Below are positions 1 to 8,191 of a stretch of DNA of 64,000 nucleotides, in pieces. Under the pieces are notes generated by a model that saw nothing but the letters and a program-made list of their open reading frames with translations, had not been told where the DNA came from and searched no databases. The DNA comes from Actinacidiphila sp. DG2A-62 (GTDB taxonomy: Bacteria; Actinomycetota; Actinomycetes; Streptomycetales; Streptomycetaceae), in NCBI RefSeq assembly GCF_035825295.1, contig NZ_JAYMGI010000002.1:2768001-2832000 (forward strand), read 5' to 3'. Each line of letters begins with the position of its first letter. The stretch's first letter is position 1. A program made the translations under genes and the position numbers.

Positions 1-2
1 TG

Positions 3-257
3 ATCGAGGTGCCCGCCACGGTGGACTCCACCGGTGTGGCGCCGCTGCCGGTCGCGCCGCTGGAGCCGCTGTACGCGGGGCTGGTGGCGAACGTGACCGC
101 GTACGAGGAGCTGGCCCTGGAGGCGGCGCTGCGCGGCGGCCGGGACCGGGTGTTCACCGCACTGCTCGCCCACCCGCTGATCGGGCAGTACGAGTACGCC
201 GAGGGCCTGACCGACCGTCTGATCGCGCACAACCGGGAGCACCTGGCGTGGGCCTGA
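3..257 (+). CDS. GH4 family glycosidase (6-phospho-beta-glucosidase-like), C-terminal fragment
   Basis: The window opens inside this gene; about 84 C-terminal residues are visible in frame from base 3 to a TGA at 255-257. The segment (IEVPATVDSTGVAPLPV, then LYAGLVANVTAYEELALEAA, then HPLIGQYEYAEGLTDRLIAHN) matches the C-terminal helical part of family 4 glycosidases, NAD-dependent enzymes that cleave phospho-glycosides or alpha-glucosides. The catalytic and NAD-binding parts lie outside the window, so the substrate cannot be told. Its stop overlaps the GTG start of the following sugar kinase by 10 bases, which implies translational coupling and a joint role in sugar use. Family assignment rests on the tail only. 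Confidence 0.75.
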   Translation: MEVPATVDSTGVAPLPVAPLEPLYAGLVANVTAYEELALEAALRGGRDRVFTALLAHPLIGQYEYAEGLTDRLIAHNREHLAWA

Positions 258-1291
258 CCTTCCCCGAGGGCCCGCCGCCGACCGGGGGCGCGCAGCCGCT
301 GGTGGCCGGCGGCGTCCTCGCCGTGGACGCGGGCAACAGCAAGACCGACGTGGCGCTGGTCGCCGCCGACGGGACGGTGCTCGGCGCCGCCCGCGGCGGC
401 GGCTTCCAGCCGCCGGTGGTCGGCGTCGCGGCGGCGGTCGGCACGGTCGCGGAGATCGTGGAGCGGGCGGCGGCCGACGCCGGGCTGAAGGTCGAGGGGC
501 CCGGCGGCCGGCCGCTGACCGCGCACACCTCGGCGTGCCTGGCCAACGCCGACCTGCCGGTGGAGGAGCAGAGGCTGGGCGAAGCGCTGCACGCGCTGGG
601 CTGGTCGCGGCGGACCACGATCGCCAACGACACCTTCGCGATCCTGCGGGCCGGCGTGGACGCCCCGCGCGGCGTCGCGGTGGTCTGCGGGGCCGGCATC
701 AACTGCGTGGGGATGCTGCCCGACGGGCGCACCGCGCGCTTCCCGGCGCTCGGCCGGCTCTCCGGCGACTGGGGCGGCGGGGCGGGCCTGGCCGAGGAGG
801 CGCTGTGGTACGCCGCCCGCGCCGAGGACGGCCGCGGGGAGCCGACGGAGCTGGCCCGTACGCTGCCGGCGCACTTCGGCCTGGACTCGATGTACGCGCT
901 GATCGAGGCGCTGCACCTGGAGCGCATCCCGCCCGCCGCACGGCACGAGCTGACACCGGTGCTCTTCGCCACCTGCGACGCGGGCGACCCGGTGGCGCGG
1001 CGGGTGCTGGACCGCCAGGCGGAGGAGATCGTGCTGCTGGCCGCGGTCGCGCTCGGGCGGCTCGGCCTGCTGGACGAGGAGGCCGACGTGGTGCTGGGCG
1101 GCGGGGTGCTGGCCGCGCGGCACCCGTACCTGATGGACGCGCTCACCCGGCGGCTGGCCGCCCGCGCGCCCAGGGCCCGTCCGCACGTGGTGACCGCTCC
1201 CCCGGTGCTGGGCGCGGCGCTGCTGGGCCTGGACCGCACGTCCGCCCCGGCGCGGGCGCACGCGCGGCTGCGCGCCCACTACGGCGCCTGA
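248..1291 (+). CDS. BadF/BadG/BcrA/BcrD-type ATPase, N-acetylglucosamine kinase-like
   Basis: This 347-residue protein has the ASKHA sugar-kinase fold: phosphate-1 loop DAGNSKTD near residue 27, a catalytic-type stretch ANDTFAILRAG near residue 126, and the adenosine/phosphate motif VVCGAGINCVG near residue 144, ending with a second glycine-rich ATP loop (VVLGGGVLAA). Family members phosphorylate N-acetylglucosamine or related amino sugars with ATP in the cytoplasm. The GTG start lies inside the end of the GH4 gene, so the two are coupled. Residues 1-24 are a nonconserved leader, so the start could be slightly downstream. The exact substrate is inferred, not visible. Confidence 0.82.
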   Translation: MGLTFPEGPPPTGGAQPLVAGGVLAVDAGNSKTDVALVAADGTVLGAARGGGFQPPVVGVAAAVGTVAEIVERAAADAGLKVEGPGGRPLTAHTSACLANADLPVEEQRLGEALHALGWSRRTTIANDTFAILRAGVDAPRGVAVVCGAGINCVGMLPDGRTARFPALGRLSGDWGGGAGLAEEALWYAARAEDGRGEPTELARTLPAHFGLDSMYALIEALHLERIPPAARHELTPVLFATCDAGDPVARRVLDRQAEEIVLLAAVALGRLGLLDEEADVVLGGGVLAARHPYLMDALTRRLAARAPRARPHVVTAPPVLGAALLGLDRTSAPARAHARLRAHYGA

Positions 1292-1468
1292 GCGGCGGCG
1301 CCGGCCGGGCCGGTGACGATCCGGTGCCGATCGGGCGGAACCGGCGGGGTCCCGGGCGGCGTGTGGGCTGTCGGGGGCCCGGGGAGGATGATCCCGGGCA
1401 CGCTGGAGCAGCATGCCCGGCGACAGCCATACTGCTGGTCCACAGCGGTATTCGCAGGGGGAGGGTGC

Positions 1469-2932
1469 GTGACGCAGACACCGACACGGGCGGCGGGACC
1501 GGGCGCCGGCACCGCGGGCGCGGCCGGAGCGGGGGAATCCGGCGCACCGGGCGCGACCGCCGTGTCCGCCGGCTCCCCGGCGCCGCTGCGGCGGCGGACC
1601 GACTGGGCCGGGTCGGTGGCGCGGCTGCGCGCCGCGGCCACCACGGAACCGGGCCGGCTGCGCGTCATCGGCGCCGTGCTGGCCGTGCTCGTCGTCGCGT
1701 TCGGCGCGGTCACCGCCTGGCAGATCACCGACCGTCAAGCCGCGGCCGGCCATGTGATCCACCGCAGCGCGCCGCTCAGCGCGAAGGCCGCCGAGATCTA
1801 CCGCTCGCTGGCCGACGCCGACGCCACCGTGACCGGCGGCTTCCTGGTCGGCGGCCAGCAGCCCGCCGCGGTCTCCAAGCGCTACGACGACGACATCGCG
1901 CACGCCGCCTCGCTCATCACCGAGGCCGCCGCGAACAGCGGGGACTCCGCCGAGGCACGCACCCAGATCACCGCGCTCAACGAGCAACTGCCGTACTACA
2001 CCCGGCTGGTGGCCACCGCGCAGGCCGACAACCGGCAGGGGCTGCCGCTGGGCGGCGCCTACCTGCGGTACGCCAACGACCAGATGCGCAAGAAGGGCGG
2101 CCTGCTGGACGCCGCCGACAAGCTCTACCGGGCCGAGACCGCGCGCCTGGGCCGCGACTACGGCCACGCCGAGGCGCTGCCGTGGACCGCGTGGGTGCTC
2201 GGCGCGCTCGCCCTGGCCGCCCTGGTGTGGGCCCAGCGCCGCCACTTCCGGCGCACCAACCGGGTGTTCAACCGCGGCATGCTCGCCGCCAGCGGCGCCT
2301 GCGCGGTGGTGCTGGTCTGGCTGCTGGTCGGGCACACCCTGGCCCGCACCCACCTGGACGACTCCTACGCGCACGGCGCCAAGTCCCTCCAGGTGCTCAA
2401 CAGCGCCCGGATCTCGGTGCTCCAGGCCCGCGGCGACGAGAATCTGACCCTGGTCGCGCGCGGTTCGGGCGAGGCGTACGACGCCAGCTTCGACTCCGGC
2501 ATGGCCACCCTGGCCGGCAAGGACCCGGCCGGCGTCGGCGGCGAACTCGCCCAGGCGCTCTCCCTCGCCGACGCGCGGGCCGGCAAGGACCCGGTGAACG
2601 CCGCCATCGACGGCGTGCGGACCTGGCGCGGCCGGCACACCGCCGCCCGCAGGAGCGACGACGGCGGCGACTACACGACGGCGGTCGCCGACGTCATCGG
2701 CGGCCGGAACAGCGCGGGCCAGGAGGTCACCCAGACCACCGGGCAGTGCTTCGACGCGGTCGATGCGAGCCTCCAGCAGGCCATCGGCCAAGAGACGCGC
2801 GAGTTCCAGAAGGCCGCCGGCGACGGCCGCGACGCGCTGTCGCTGCTCCCCTTCGGCGCCGGCCTGCTGGCCGTGCTCGCCGCGGCGGGCGCGCTGGTCG
2901 GCATCGGCCGCCGGCTGTCGGAGTACCGGTGA
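1469..2932 (+). CDS. glnX: GlnX-like four-helix membrane sensor protein of the PknG operon
   Basis: A 487-residue membrane protein starting at GTG 1469, preceded by a purine-rich GGGGAGGG stretch. After about 60 variable cytoplasmic residues there is a membrane helix (VIGAVLAVLVVAFGAVTAW, near residue 75), a long extracytoplasmic helical segment, two closely spaced helices around residues 240-295 separated by a basic loop (AQRRHFRRTNRVF), a second extracytoplasmic segment, and a last helix near residue 465 ending in a short basic tail. The topology and the position just before GlnH and PknG match mycobacterial GlnX, which passes periplasmic amino-acid status from GlnH to PknG. Its stop overlaps the glnH start (GTGA). 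Function is inferred from synteny and topology. Confidence 0.8.
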   Translation: MTQTPTRAAGPGAGTAGAAGAGESGAPGATAVSAGSPAPLRRRTDWAGSVARLRAAATTEPGRLRVIGAVLAVLVVAFGAVTAWQITDRQAAAGHVIHRSAPLSAKAAEIYRSLADADATVTGGFLVGGQQPAAVSKRYDDDIAHAASLITEAAANSGDSAEARTQITALNEQLPYYTRLVATAQADNRQGLPLGGAYLRYANDQMRKKGGLLDAADKLYRAETARLGRDYGHAEALPWTAWVLGALALAALVWAQRRHFRRTNRVFNRGMLAASGACAVVLVWLLVGHTLARTHLDDSYAHGAKSLQVLNSARISVLQARGDENLTLVARGSGEAYDASFDSGMATLAGKDPAGVGGELAQALSLADARAGKDPVNAAIDGVRTWRGRHTAARRSDDGGDYTTAVADVIGGRNSAGQEVTQTTGQCFDAVDASLQQAIGQETREFQKAAGDGRDALSLLPFGAGLLAVLAAAGALVGIGRRLSEYR

Positions 2933-4107
2933 GCGGCGGACCCGGCCGGCCCGGCGCCAGGGCACGGCGGACGACGGCGGCGCTGCGGGGCTGGGGCGGC
3001 GTGGCGGCGATGGGCGCGGCCTGCGCGGCGGCCGTCGCGCTCACCCTCACCCCGCTCGGGGACTGCGCCCCGGCGGCCCGGCACGGTGCGGGCGCGGTGC
3101 GCGGCGCCGCGCGGGCGGCCACGGTGCCCGGCGCGTTCTCCGACGCCGGAACGACCGCGGCCCGCGCACTCGACGCGTCGTACCCGGCGTCCGGCTCCGT
3201 GTCCACCTCCGCGTCCGAGTCGGTGTCCGGCTCCGCGCCCGAGTCGGTGTCCGGCTCCGTGTCCGCCGCGTTCGCCGCGTCCCCGGCCTCCGCCGCCGAC
3301 GGCGCGTCGAACTGCGCCGCGAGCCTGTCGCCGTCCTCGGGCAGCACCGACGGCGCGGCCGTGCGACGGATCAGGGACCGCGGCCGGCTGATCGTCGGCG
3401 TGGACCAGAACAGCTACCTGTGGGGCTTCCGCGACCCGGCGAGCGGCCGGATCGCCGGCTTCGACATCGACATCGTCAAGGCGGTGGCGAAGGACGTCCT
3501 GGGCGACGAGAACGCGGTGCAGTACCTGACCGTGCCGACCGCCCAGCGCGTCACGATGATCCGGCGGCACGAGGTCGACATGGTGGTGCGCACCATGACC
3601 GTCAACTGCGCGCGGACGCGACAGGTCGCCTTCTCCACCGCCTACTTCGAGGCCGGGCAGCAGATCCTGGCGCCCGTCGGCTCGCCCGTCACCGGCTTCG
3701 ACGACTCGCTGCGGGGCCGCACGGTGTGCACCGCCGGCGGGTCCACCGGCGAGAGCGAGCTGCGCGCCCACCCGCACGGCGCCCGCATACTGCTGGTGGA
3801 CAACCAGCTGGACTGCCTGGTCAGGCTGCAACTCGGGCTGGCCGACGCGGTCTTCACCGACAACGCGCTGGCCGCCGGACAGGCCGCCCAGGACCCGACC
3901 GTGCACCTGGTCGGGAAGCCGGTCACCGAGGAGCCGTACGGTGTGGCCATGAACCTGGGCGACGATGATCTGGTACGCAGGGTCAACCAGGTTCTGGAGG
4001 CGTACCGTTCGGGCGGGGCGGACAGTGCCTGGACGCGGTCCTACCGGCACTGGCTGGCCGCCGACCTGCCGGGTGTCGACGGACCGCCGCAACCGGCGTA
4101 CAAGTGA
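2929..4107 (+). CDS. glnH: GlnH-like amino-acid-binding protein (SBP_bac_3)
   Basis: The 392-residue protein starts at GTG 2929, overlapping the stop of glnX by four bases. An N-terminal hydrophobic segment (residues about 22-42, MGAACAAAVALTLTPLGDCAP) is a signal or anchor; the LGDC sequence is a poor lipobox because Asp precedes Cys. A Ser/Ala-rich linker spans residues about 80-130. From residue 145 on the sequence is a type 3 periplasmic binding domain (RDRGRLIVGVDQNSYLWGF, GFDIDIVKAVAKDVLG, VDMVVRTMTVNCARTRQVAFS, EEPYGVAMNLGDDDLV). Mycobacterial GlnH binds Asp/Glu and activates PknG through GlnX; the same role is inferred here. No ABC permease genes are adjacent, which fits sensing rather than uptake. 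Confidence 0.86.
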   Translation: MSGGPGRPGARARRTTAALRGWGGVAAMGAACAAAVALTLTPLGDCAPAARHGAGAVRGAARAATVPGAFSDAGTTAARALDASYPASGSVSTSASESVSGSAPESVSGSVSAAFAASPASAADGASNCAASLSPSSGSTDGAAVRRIRDRGRLIVGVDQNSYLWGFRDPASGRIAGFDIDIVKAVAKDVLGDENAVQYLTVPTAQRVTMIRRHEVDMVVRTMTVNCARTRQVAFSTAYFEAGQQILAPVGSPVTGFDDSLRGRTVCTAGGSTGESELRAHPHGARILLVDNQLDCLVRLQLGLADAVFTDNALAAGQAAQDPTVHLVGKPVTEEPYGVAMNLGDDDLVRRVNQVLEAYRSGGADSAWTRSYRHWLAADLPGVDGPPQPAYK

Positions 4108-4147
4108 GGACCGGCGCCGGCGGGGAGGGCCAGGCGGTGACGGCCAA

Positions 4148-5455
4148 GTGACGGCGAAAGTAGGGGAGATGGCGTCCGCGGGACCATCTGGACCGGTGAT
4201 GAGCCGCGAGGACGTGGACCGGGCGCTGGCGCGGCTCGGCACCGAGCACGAGGCGATCGAGTCGTCCCTGCTCGCCCTGCAGGACCATTCCGGCCGCCGG
4301 CTGCTGGAGGGCGCGGAGCTGACCGGCGTCACCAAGGAGCGCTGGCAGACCACCGACGCGGCGGTCTCCGCGCTGTGGACGCACTTCGAGGCGTACACCG
4401 ACGCCCTGAACACCGCGCGCGAGCTGCGGGCCCGCAGACGCTGGCCCACCCAGACCGAACTGGCCCGGCTCACCGAGCTGTTGCGCGGCGACGGCGTGAC
4501 CGTCACCGGCGCCGCGGTGCCCGACGCGGCCCGCTCGCTGACCGGCCCGGCCCGGCTGACCGAGCGGCTGAGCCTGGCCGAGGTGCTGCGCCGGATGAAC
4601 GCCTGGTACGACAGCGCCATGGAGACGGTGGCCGCCGCGGACTCGGTGTGGTCCGCGCTGCCGGCCCGGATCGACCTGCTGGCCGCCGAGACCCAGCGGG
4701 TCCGCTCGCTCGCCCACTCGGTCGGGGTGCGGCCCGGCGCCCATCCCAGCGGCGACGACCTGGAGGACCTGCTCGCCGAGCTGACCGCGCTGCGCGCCCA
4801 GGCCGTCTCCGACCCGCTGGCCTTCTGGCGCGCCGAGCCCGCGCCCGGCCGCCCGGACACCTCGCGCTACGAGGCCGCCGGCCGCCGCCTTGAGGACATC
4901 CGCCGCGAGGTCGAGGCCGTGCTGCACGTGCGCGACGACGCCGAACACCGGCTCGGCCGGCTGCGCGACGTGCTGTCGCGGGCCGACCGCACCCTGGCCG
5001 AGGCGCGCGCCGCCCGCGTCGAGGTGCTCTCCAAGATCCTCGCCTCCGACGTGCCCGCGGTCAGCGGCCCGTCCTCGGCGCTGCACGAACAGCTGGCCGC
5101 CGCCGAGGAGTTCGCCAGGTCCGCGCAGTGGCACCGGCTCTCCCCGCTGCTGGACGGCCTGGAGGAGCAGGCGGACGAGGAACTGCTGCGCGCCCGCGAC
5201 TCGTTGACCGCGGTGACCGCGCCGCTCGCGGTCCGCGCCGAGCTGCGCGGCCGGCTCGACGCCTACCGCGCCAAGGTCGCCCGGCTGGGGATGGCCGAGG
5301 ACCCGGTGCTGATCGAGCGCTACGACCAGGCGCGCCGGCTGCTGTGGAGCGCGCCGTGCGACCTGGCCGCGGCCGAGCGCACGGTGCGGCGCTACCAGCA
5401 GGCGGTCGCCGAGATCGGGACGCCGCGCACGCCCGCGGACCGCGGGGAACCGTGA
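4148..5455 (+). CDS. Conserved coiled-coil protein between glnH and pknG
   Basis: A 435-residue soluble protein with no signal peptide or membrane segment. It is almost wholly alpha-helical by composition, with long Leu/Glu/Arg/Ala heptad-like stretches (for example DLEDLLAELTALRAQA, RLEDIRREVEAVLHVRDDAEHRL, LEEQADEELLRARDSL) suggesting several coiled coils. I do not recognise a named domain. Starts at GTG 4148 or ATG 4169 are possible; ATG 4199 (MSREDVDRALARLG) is where the sequence becomes well structured. It lies 40 bases after glnH and about 100 bases before pknG on the same strand, so it probably belongs to the PknG operon and could act as an adaptor. That role is inference from context only. 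Confidence 0.75.
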   Translation: MTAKVGEMASAGPSGPVMSREDVDRALARLGTEHEAIESSLLALQDHSGRRLLEGAELTGVTKERWQTTDAAVSALWTHFEAYTDALNTARELRARRRWPTQTELARLTELLRGDGVTVTGAAVPDAARSLTGPARLTERLSLAEVLRRMNAWYDSAMETVAAADSVWSALPARIDLLAAETQRVRSLAHSVGVRPGAHPSGDDLEDLLAELTALRAQAVSDPLAFWRAEPAPGRPDTSRYEAAGRRLEDIRREVEAVLHVRDDAEHRLGRLRDVLSRADRTLAEARAARVEVLSKILASDVPAVSGPSSALHEQLAAAEEFARSAQWHRLSPLLDGLEEQADEELLRARDSLTAVTAPLAVRAELRGRLDAYRAKVARLGMAEDPVLIERYDQARRLLWSAPCDLAAAERTVRRYQQAVAEIGTPRTPADRGEP

Positions 5456-5554
5456 GGGGCGGTCCGTGCGTGACCGCAGACGGGGGATCTCCACCGCCAT
5501 GGGGGTCAGGACAGGGACATCCGGCACCGCAGCGGAAGGTGTGAGGGGGAGATC

Positions 5555-8188
5555 GTGAGCAAGTGCCAACGGCCCGGCTGCGACGGGACCTTGGAGGACA
5601 TGGGCGACGGCGGGCTGTACTGCGACACCTGCGGCCTCGCCCCGCTGCCGGCCGCGGCGCCCGCCCAGGCCGCGCCCGGCGGGTCCGGGGGGCCCGGCGG
5701 GTCCGGGCCGGCGGCAGCGTCCGGCGGGTCGGCGGCCCCCGGCCGGGCCCCGGCGCCCGGCGCGCCGCCCGCGCCGCCCGCGGTGCCCTCGCCGCGCCCC
5801 GGCGCCGAGTCGGGCCGCTCGTCGTCCGCGAGCTCCTCGCGCTCGTCCCGCTCCTCCTCGCAGGCCTCGCGCCGCTCGGTCTCCGGCCGGCTGCCGGCCT
5901 CGCTGACCGGCGCCGGGACCGGCCCCTCGGTGTCGGTGCGCAGCGGCCGCACCGGGACCAGCGGCCCGACCCGCGGCAAGCTGGGCGCGGGCCTGGTGTC
6001 CGTACCGGCGATCCCGCGGCCCGACCCGGCCGCGGCGGTGCTCGCCGACCCCGAGGTGCCCGAGCGCAAGCGCTACTGCAGCAAGAGCGACTGCGGCGCG
6101 CCGGTGGGCCGCAGCCGCGGCGACCGTCCGGGCCGCACCGAGGGCTACTGCACCAAGTGCGGCCACCCGTACTCCTTCACGCCCAAGCTGCGCGCCGGGG
6201 ACATCGTGCACGGGCAGTACGAGGTGGTGGGCTGCCTGGCGCACGGCGGCCTCGGCTGGATCTACCTGGCGGTGGACCGGGCGGTGTCCGACCGCTGGGT
6301 GGTGCTCAAGGGCCTGCTGGACACCGGCGACGAGGACGCGCTGGCCGCGGCCGTCTCCGAGCGGCGCTTCCTCGCCGAGATCGAGCACCCCAACATCGTC
6401 CGCATCTACAACTTCGTCGAGCACCTCGACCAGCGCACCGGCACCCTCGACGGCTACATCGTGATGGCCTACGTCGGCGGCAAGTCGCTGAAGGAGATCG
6501 CCAACGAGCGGCGCACCCCCGACGGCCGGCGCGAGCCGCTGCCGGTCGCGCAGGCCATCGCCTACGCCATAGAGGCCCTCGACGCGCTCGGCCACCTGCA
6601 CAGCCGCAACCTGCTGTACTGCGACTTCAAGGTGGACAACGCCATCCAGACCGAGGACCGGCTCGAACTGATCGACATGGGCGCGGTGCGCCGGATGGAC
6701 GACAACGAGTCGGCGATCTACGGCACGGTCGGCTACCAGGCGCCCGAGGTCGCCGAGGTGGGCCCGTCGGTGGCCTCCGACCTCTACACGGTGGCCCGCA
6801 CACTGGCCGTGCTGACCTTCGACTTCCAGGGCTACACCAACGTCTTCGCCGACAGCCTGCCCGACCCGGCCAACATCGACGTCTTCACCCGCTACGAGTC
6901 CTTCTACCGGCTGCTGGTGCGGGCCACCGACCCCGACCCGGGCAAGCGGTTCGCCTCCGCGGAGGAGATGTCGGACCAACTGATGGGTGTGCTGCGGGAG
7001 GTCGTCGCACTGGAGACGGGCCGCCCGCGGCCCGCGCTGTCCACCCTGTTCGGCCCCGAACTGCGGGTGGTCGACACCGAGTTGGTGCCGCCGGTCACCG
7101 GCGACACCTCGGCGCTCGGCGCGGACCGCGGGCTGGAGAAGGCGGCGCGGCGCGGCAGGACGGCGCCGGCGCTCCCCGCGCGGGGCGGGCCGTACGCCGC
7201 CGGCGCGGGGCCGTCCGTCCCGGCGGTCGCGCACCTGGACCCGGCCGCCGCGGTGCTCGCGCTGCCGGTGCCGCACGTCGACCCCGCCGACCCCAACGCC
7301 GGTTTCCTCGCGGGCCTTTCGGCCGCCGCGCCCGCCGAGCTGCTGGCCGCGCTCCAGTCCGCGCCGCAGGACTCGGTGGAGAAGCGGCTGCGGACCGTGC
7401 GCGCCCGCCTGGAGCTGGGGCAGACCGCCGACGCGGCGGCGGAGCTGGCCGCGCTGGAGGCCGACGGCGAGGCCACCGCGGACTGGCGGGTGATCTGGCA
7501 CCGCGGCCTGGCCGCGCTGTGCGCGGGCGACCAGGCCACCGCCGCGCTGAGCTTCGACGCGGTCTACGACGCCTTCCCCGGCGAGCCGGCGCCGAAGCTG
7601 GGCCTCGCGGTGTGCGCCGAGGAGCTCGGCCAGCTGGACAACGCCGCGGAGTACTACCGGCTGGTGTGGACCACCGACCAGAGCTACGTCAGCGCGGCGT
7701 TCGGCCTGGCCCGGGTGCTGCTGCGGTCGGGCGACCGGCCGGGCGCGGTACGGGCGCTGGAGTCGGTGCCCGAGTCCTCGATCCACTACACCGCGGCCCG
7801 GGTCGCGGCGGTCAGGGCCCGGCTGCGCGACCGCTCGCCGCAGGACCCGGCCCTGCTCGGCGACCTGCACGCCGCCGGACGCCAGGTCGAGGACCTCCAG
7901 CGGCAGGGCCTCGACTCCCACCGGCGCGAGCAGTTGGCCACCGAGGTGCTGGGCAGCGCGCTGGACTGGGAGCTGTCCGGCCGTGTCGGGGAGGCGGCGG
8001 CGGGCGCCGCGGACGTACCGTCGTCGGACGGCGGCCGGTCGCTGCTGGGCGCCGAACTCACCGAGCGAGGGCTGCGGTTCGGCCTGGAACGCTCGTACCG
8101 GGTGCTGGCCCGGCTGGCCCAGCAGGGCGGTACGAGGATCGAACTGGTGGAGCGCGCCAACCGCTTCCGCCCCAGGACCTGGGTGTAA
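5555..8188 (+). CDS. pknG: PknG-type serine/threonine protein kinase with zinc ribbons and TPR domain
   Basis: An 877-residue kinase starting at GTG 5555 after a GGGGGAGA ribosome site. Order of parts: short zinc ribbon (CQRPGC...CDTCG, residues 4-27), Pro/Ala/Ser-rich linker to about 170, rubredoxin-like metal site (CSKSDCG...CTKCG, about 174-206), kinase domain about 219-480, linker, then a helical TPR region from about 600. Visible kinase elements are the Gly loop LAHGGLGWIYLA, Lys252 (VVLKG), catalytic Asp357 (YCDFKVDN, lacking the Arg of HRD), and DMG in place of DFG (Asp374), all as in mycobacterial PknG. PknG phosphorylates FHA proteins that control glutamate and TCA metabolism. GlnX and GlnH lie upstream; phosphatase, vWA and FHA genes follow, the first only three bases away. 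Confidence 0.93.
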   Translation: MSKCQRPGCDGTLEDMGDGGLYCDTCGLAPLPAAAPAQAAPGGSGGPGGSGPAAASGGSAAPGRAPAPGAPPAPPAVPSPRPGAESGRSSSASSSRSSRSSSQASRRSVSGRLPASLTGAGTGPSVSVRSGRTGTSGPTRGKLGAGLVSVPAIPRPDPAAAVLADPEVPERKRYCSKSDCGAPVGRSRGDRPGRTEGYCTKCGHPYSFTPKLRAGDIVHGQYEVVGCLAHGGLGWIYLAVDRAVSDRWVVLKGLLDTGDEDALAAAVSERRFLAEIEHPNIVRIYNFVEHLDQRTGTLDGYIVMAYVGGKSLKEIANERRTPDGRREPLPVAQAIAYAIEALDALGHLHSRNLLYCDFKVDNAIQTEDRLELIDMGAVRRMDDNESAIYGTVGYQAPEVAEVGPSVASDLYTVARTLAVLTFDFQGYTNVFADSLPDPANIDVFTRYESFYRLLVRATDPDPGKRFASAEEMSDQLMGVLREVVALETGRPRPALSTLFGPELRVVDTELVPPVTGDTSALGADRGLEKAARRGRTAPALPARGGPYAAGAGPSVPAVAHLDPAAAVLALPVPHVDPADPNAGFLAGLSAAAPAELLAALQSAPQDSVEKRLRTVRARLELGQTADAAAELAALEADGEATADWRVIWHRGLAALCAGDQATAALSFDAVYDAFPGEPAPKLGLAVCAEELGQLDNAAEYYRLVWTTDQSYVSAAFGLARVLLRSGDRPGAVRALESVPESSIHYTAARVAAVRARLRDRSPQDPALLGDLHAAGRQVEDLQRQGLDSHRREQLATEVLGSALDWELSGRVGEAAAGAADVPSSDGGRSLLGAELTERGLRFGLERSYRVLARLAQQGGTRIELVERANRFRPRTWV

Positions 8189-8191
8189 CAC

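Noticed and set aside
1292..1468. Riboswitch or attenuator before glnX
   Set aside because: No recognised aptamer; only a short GC hairpin-like stretch.
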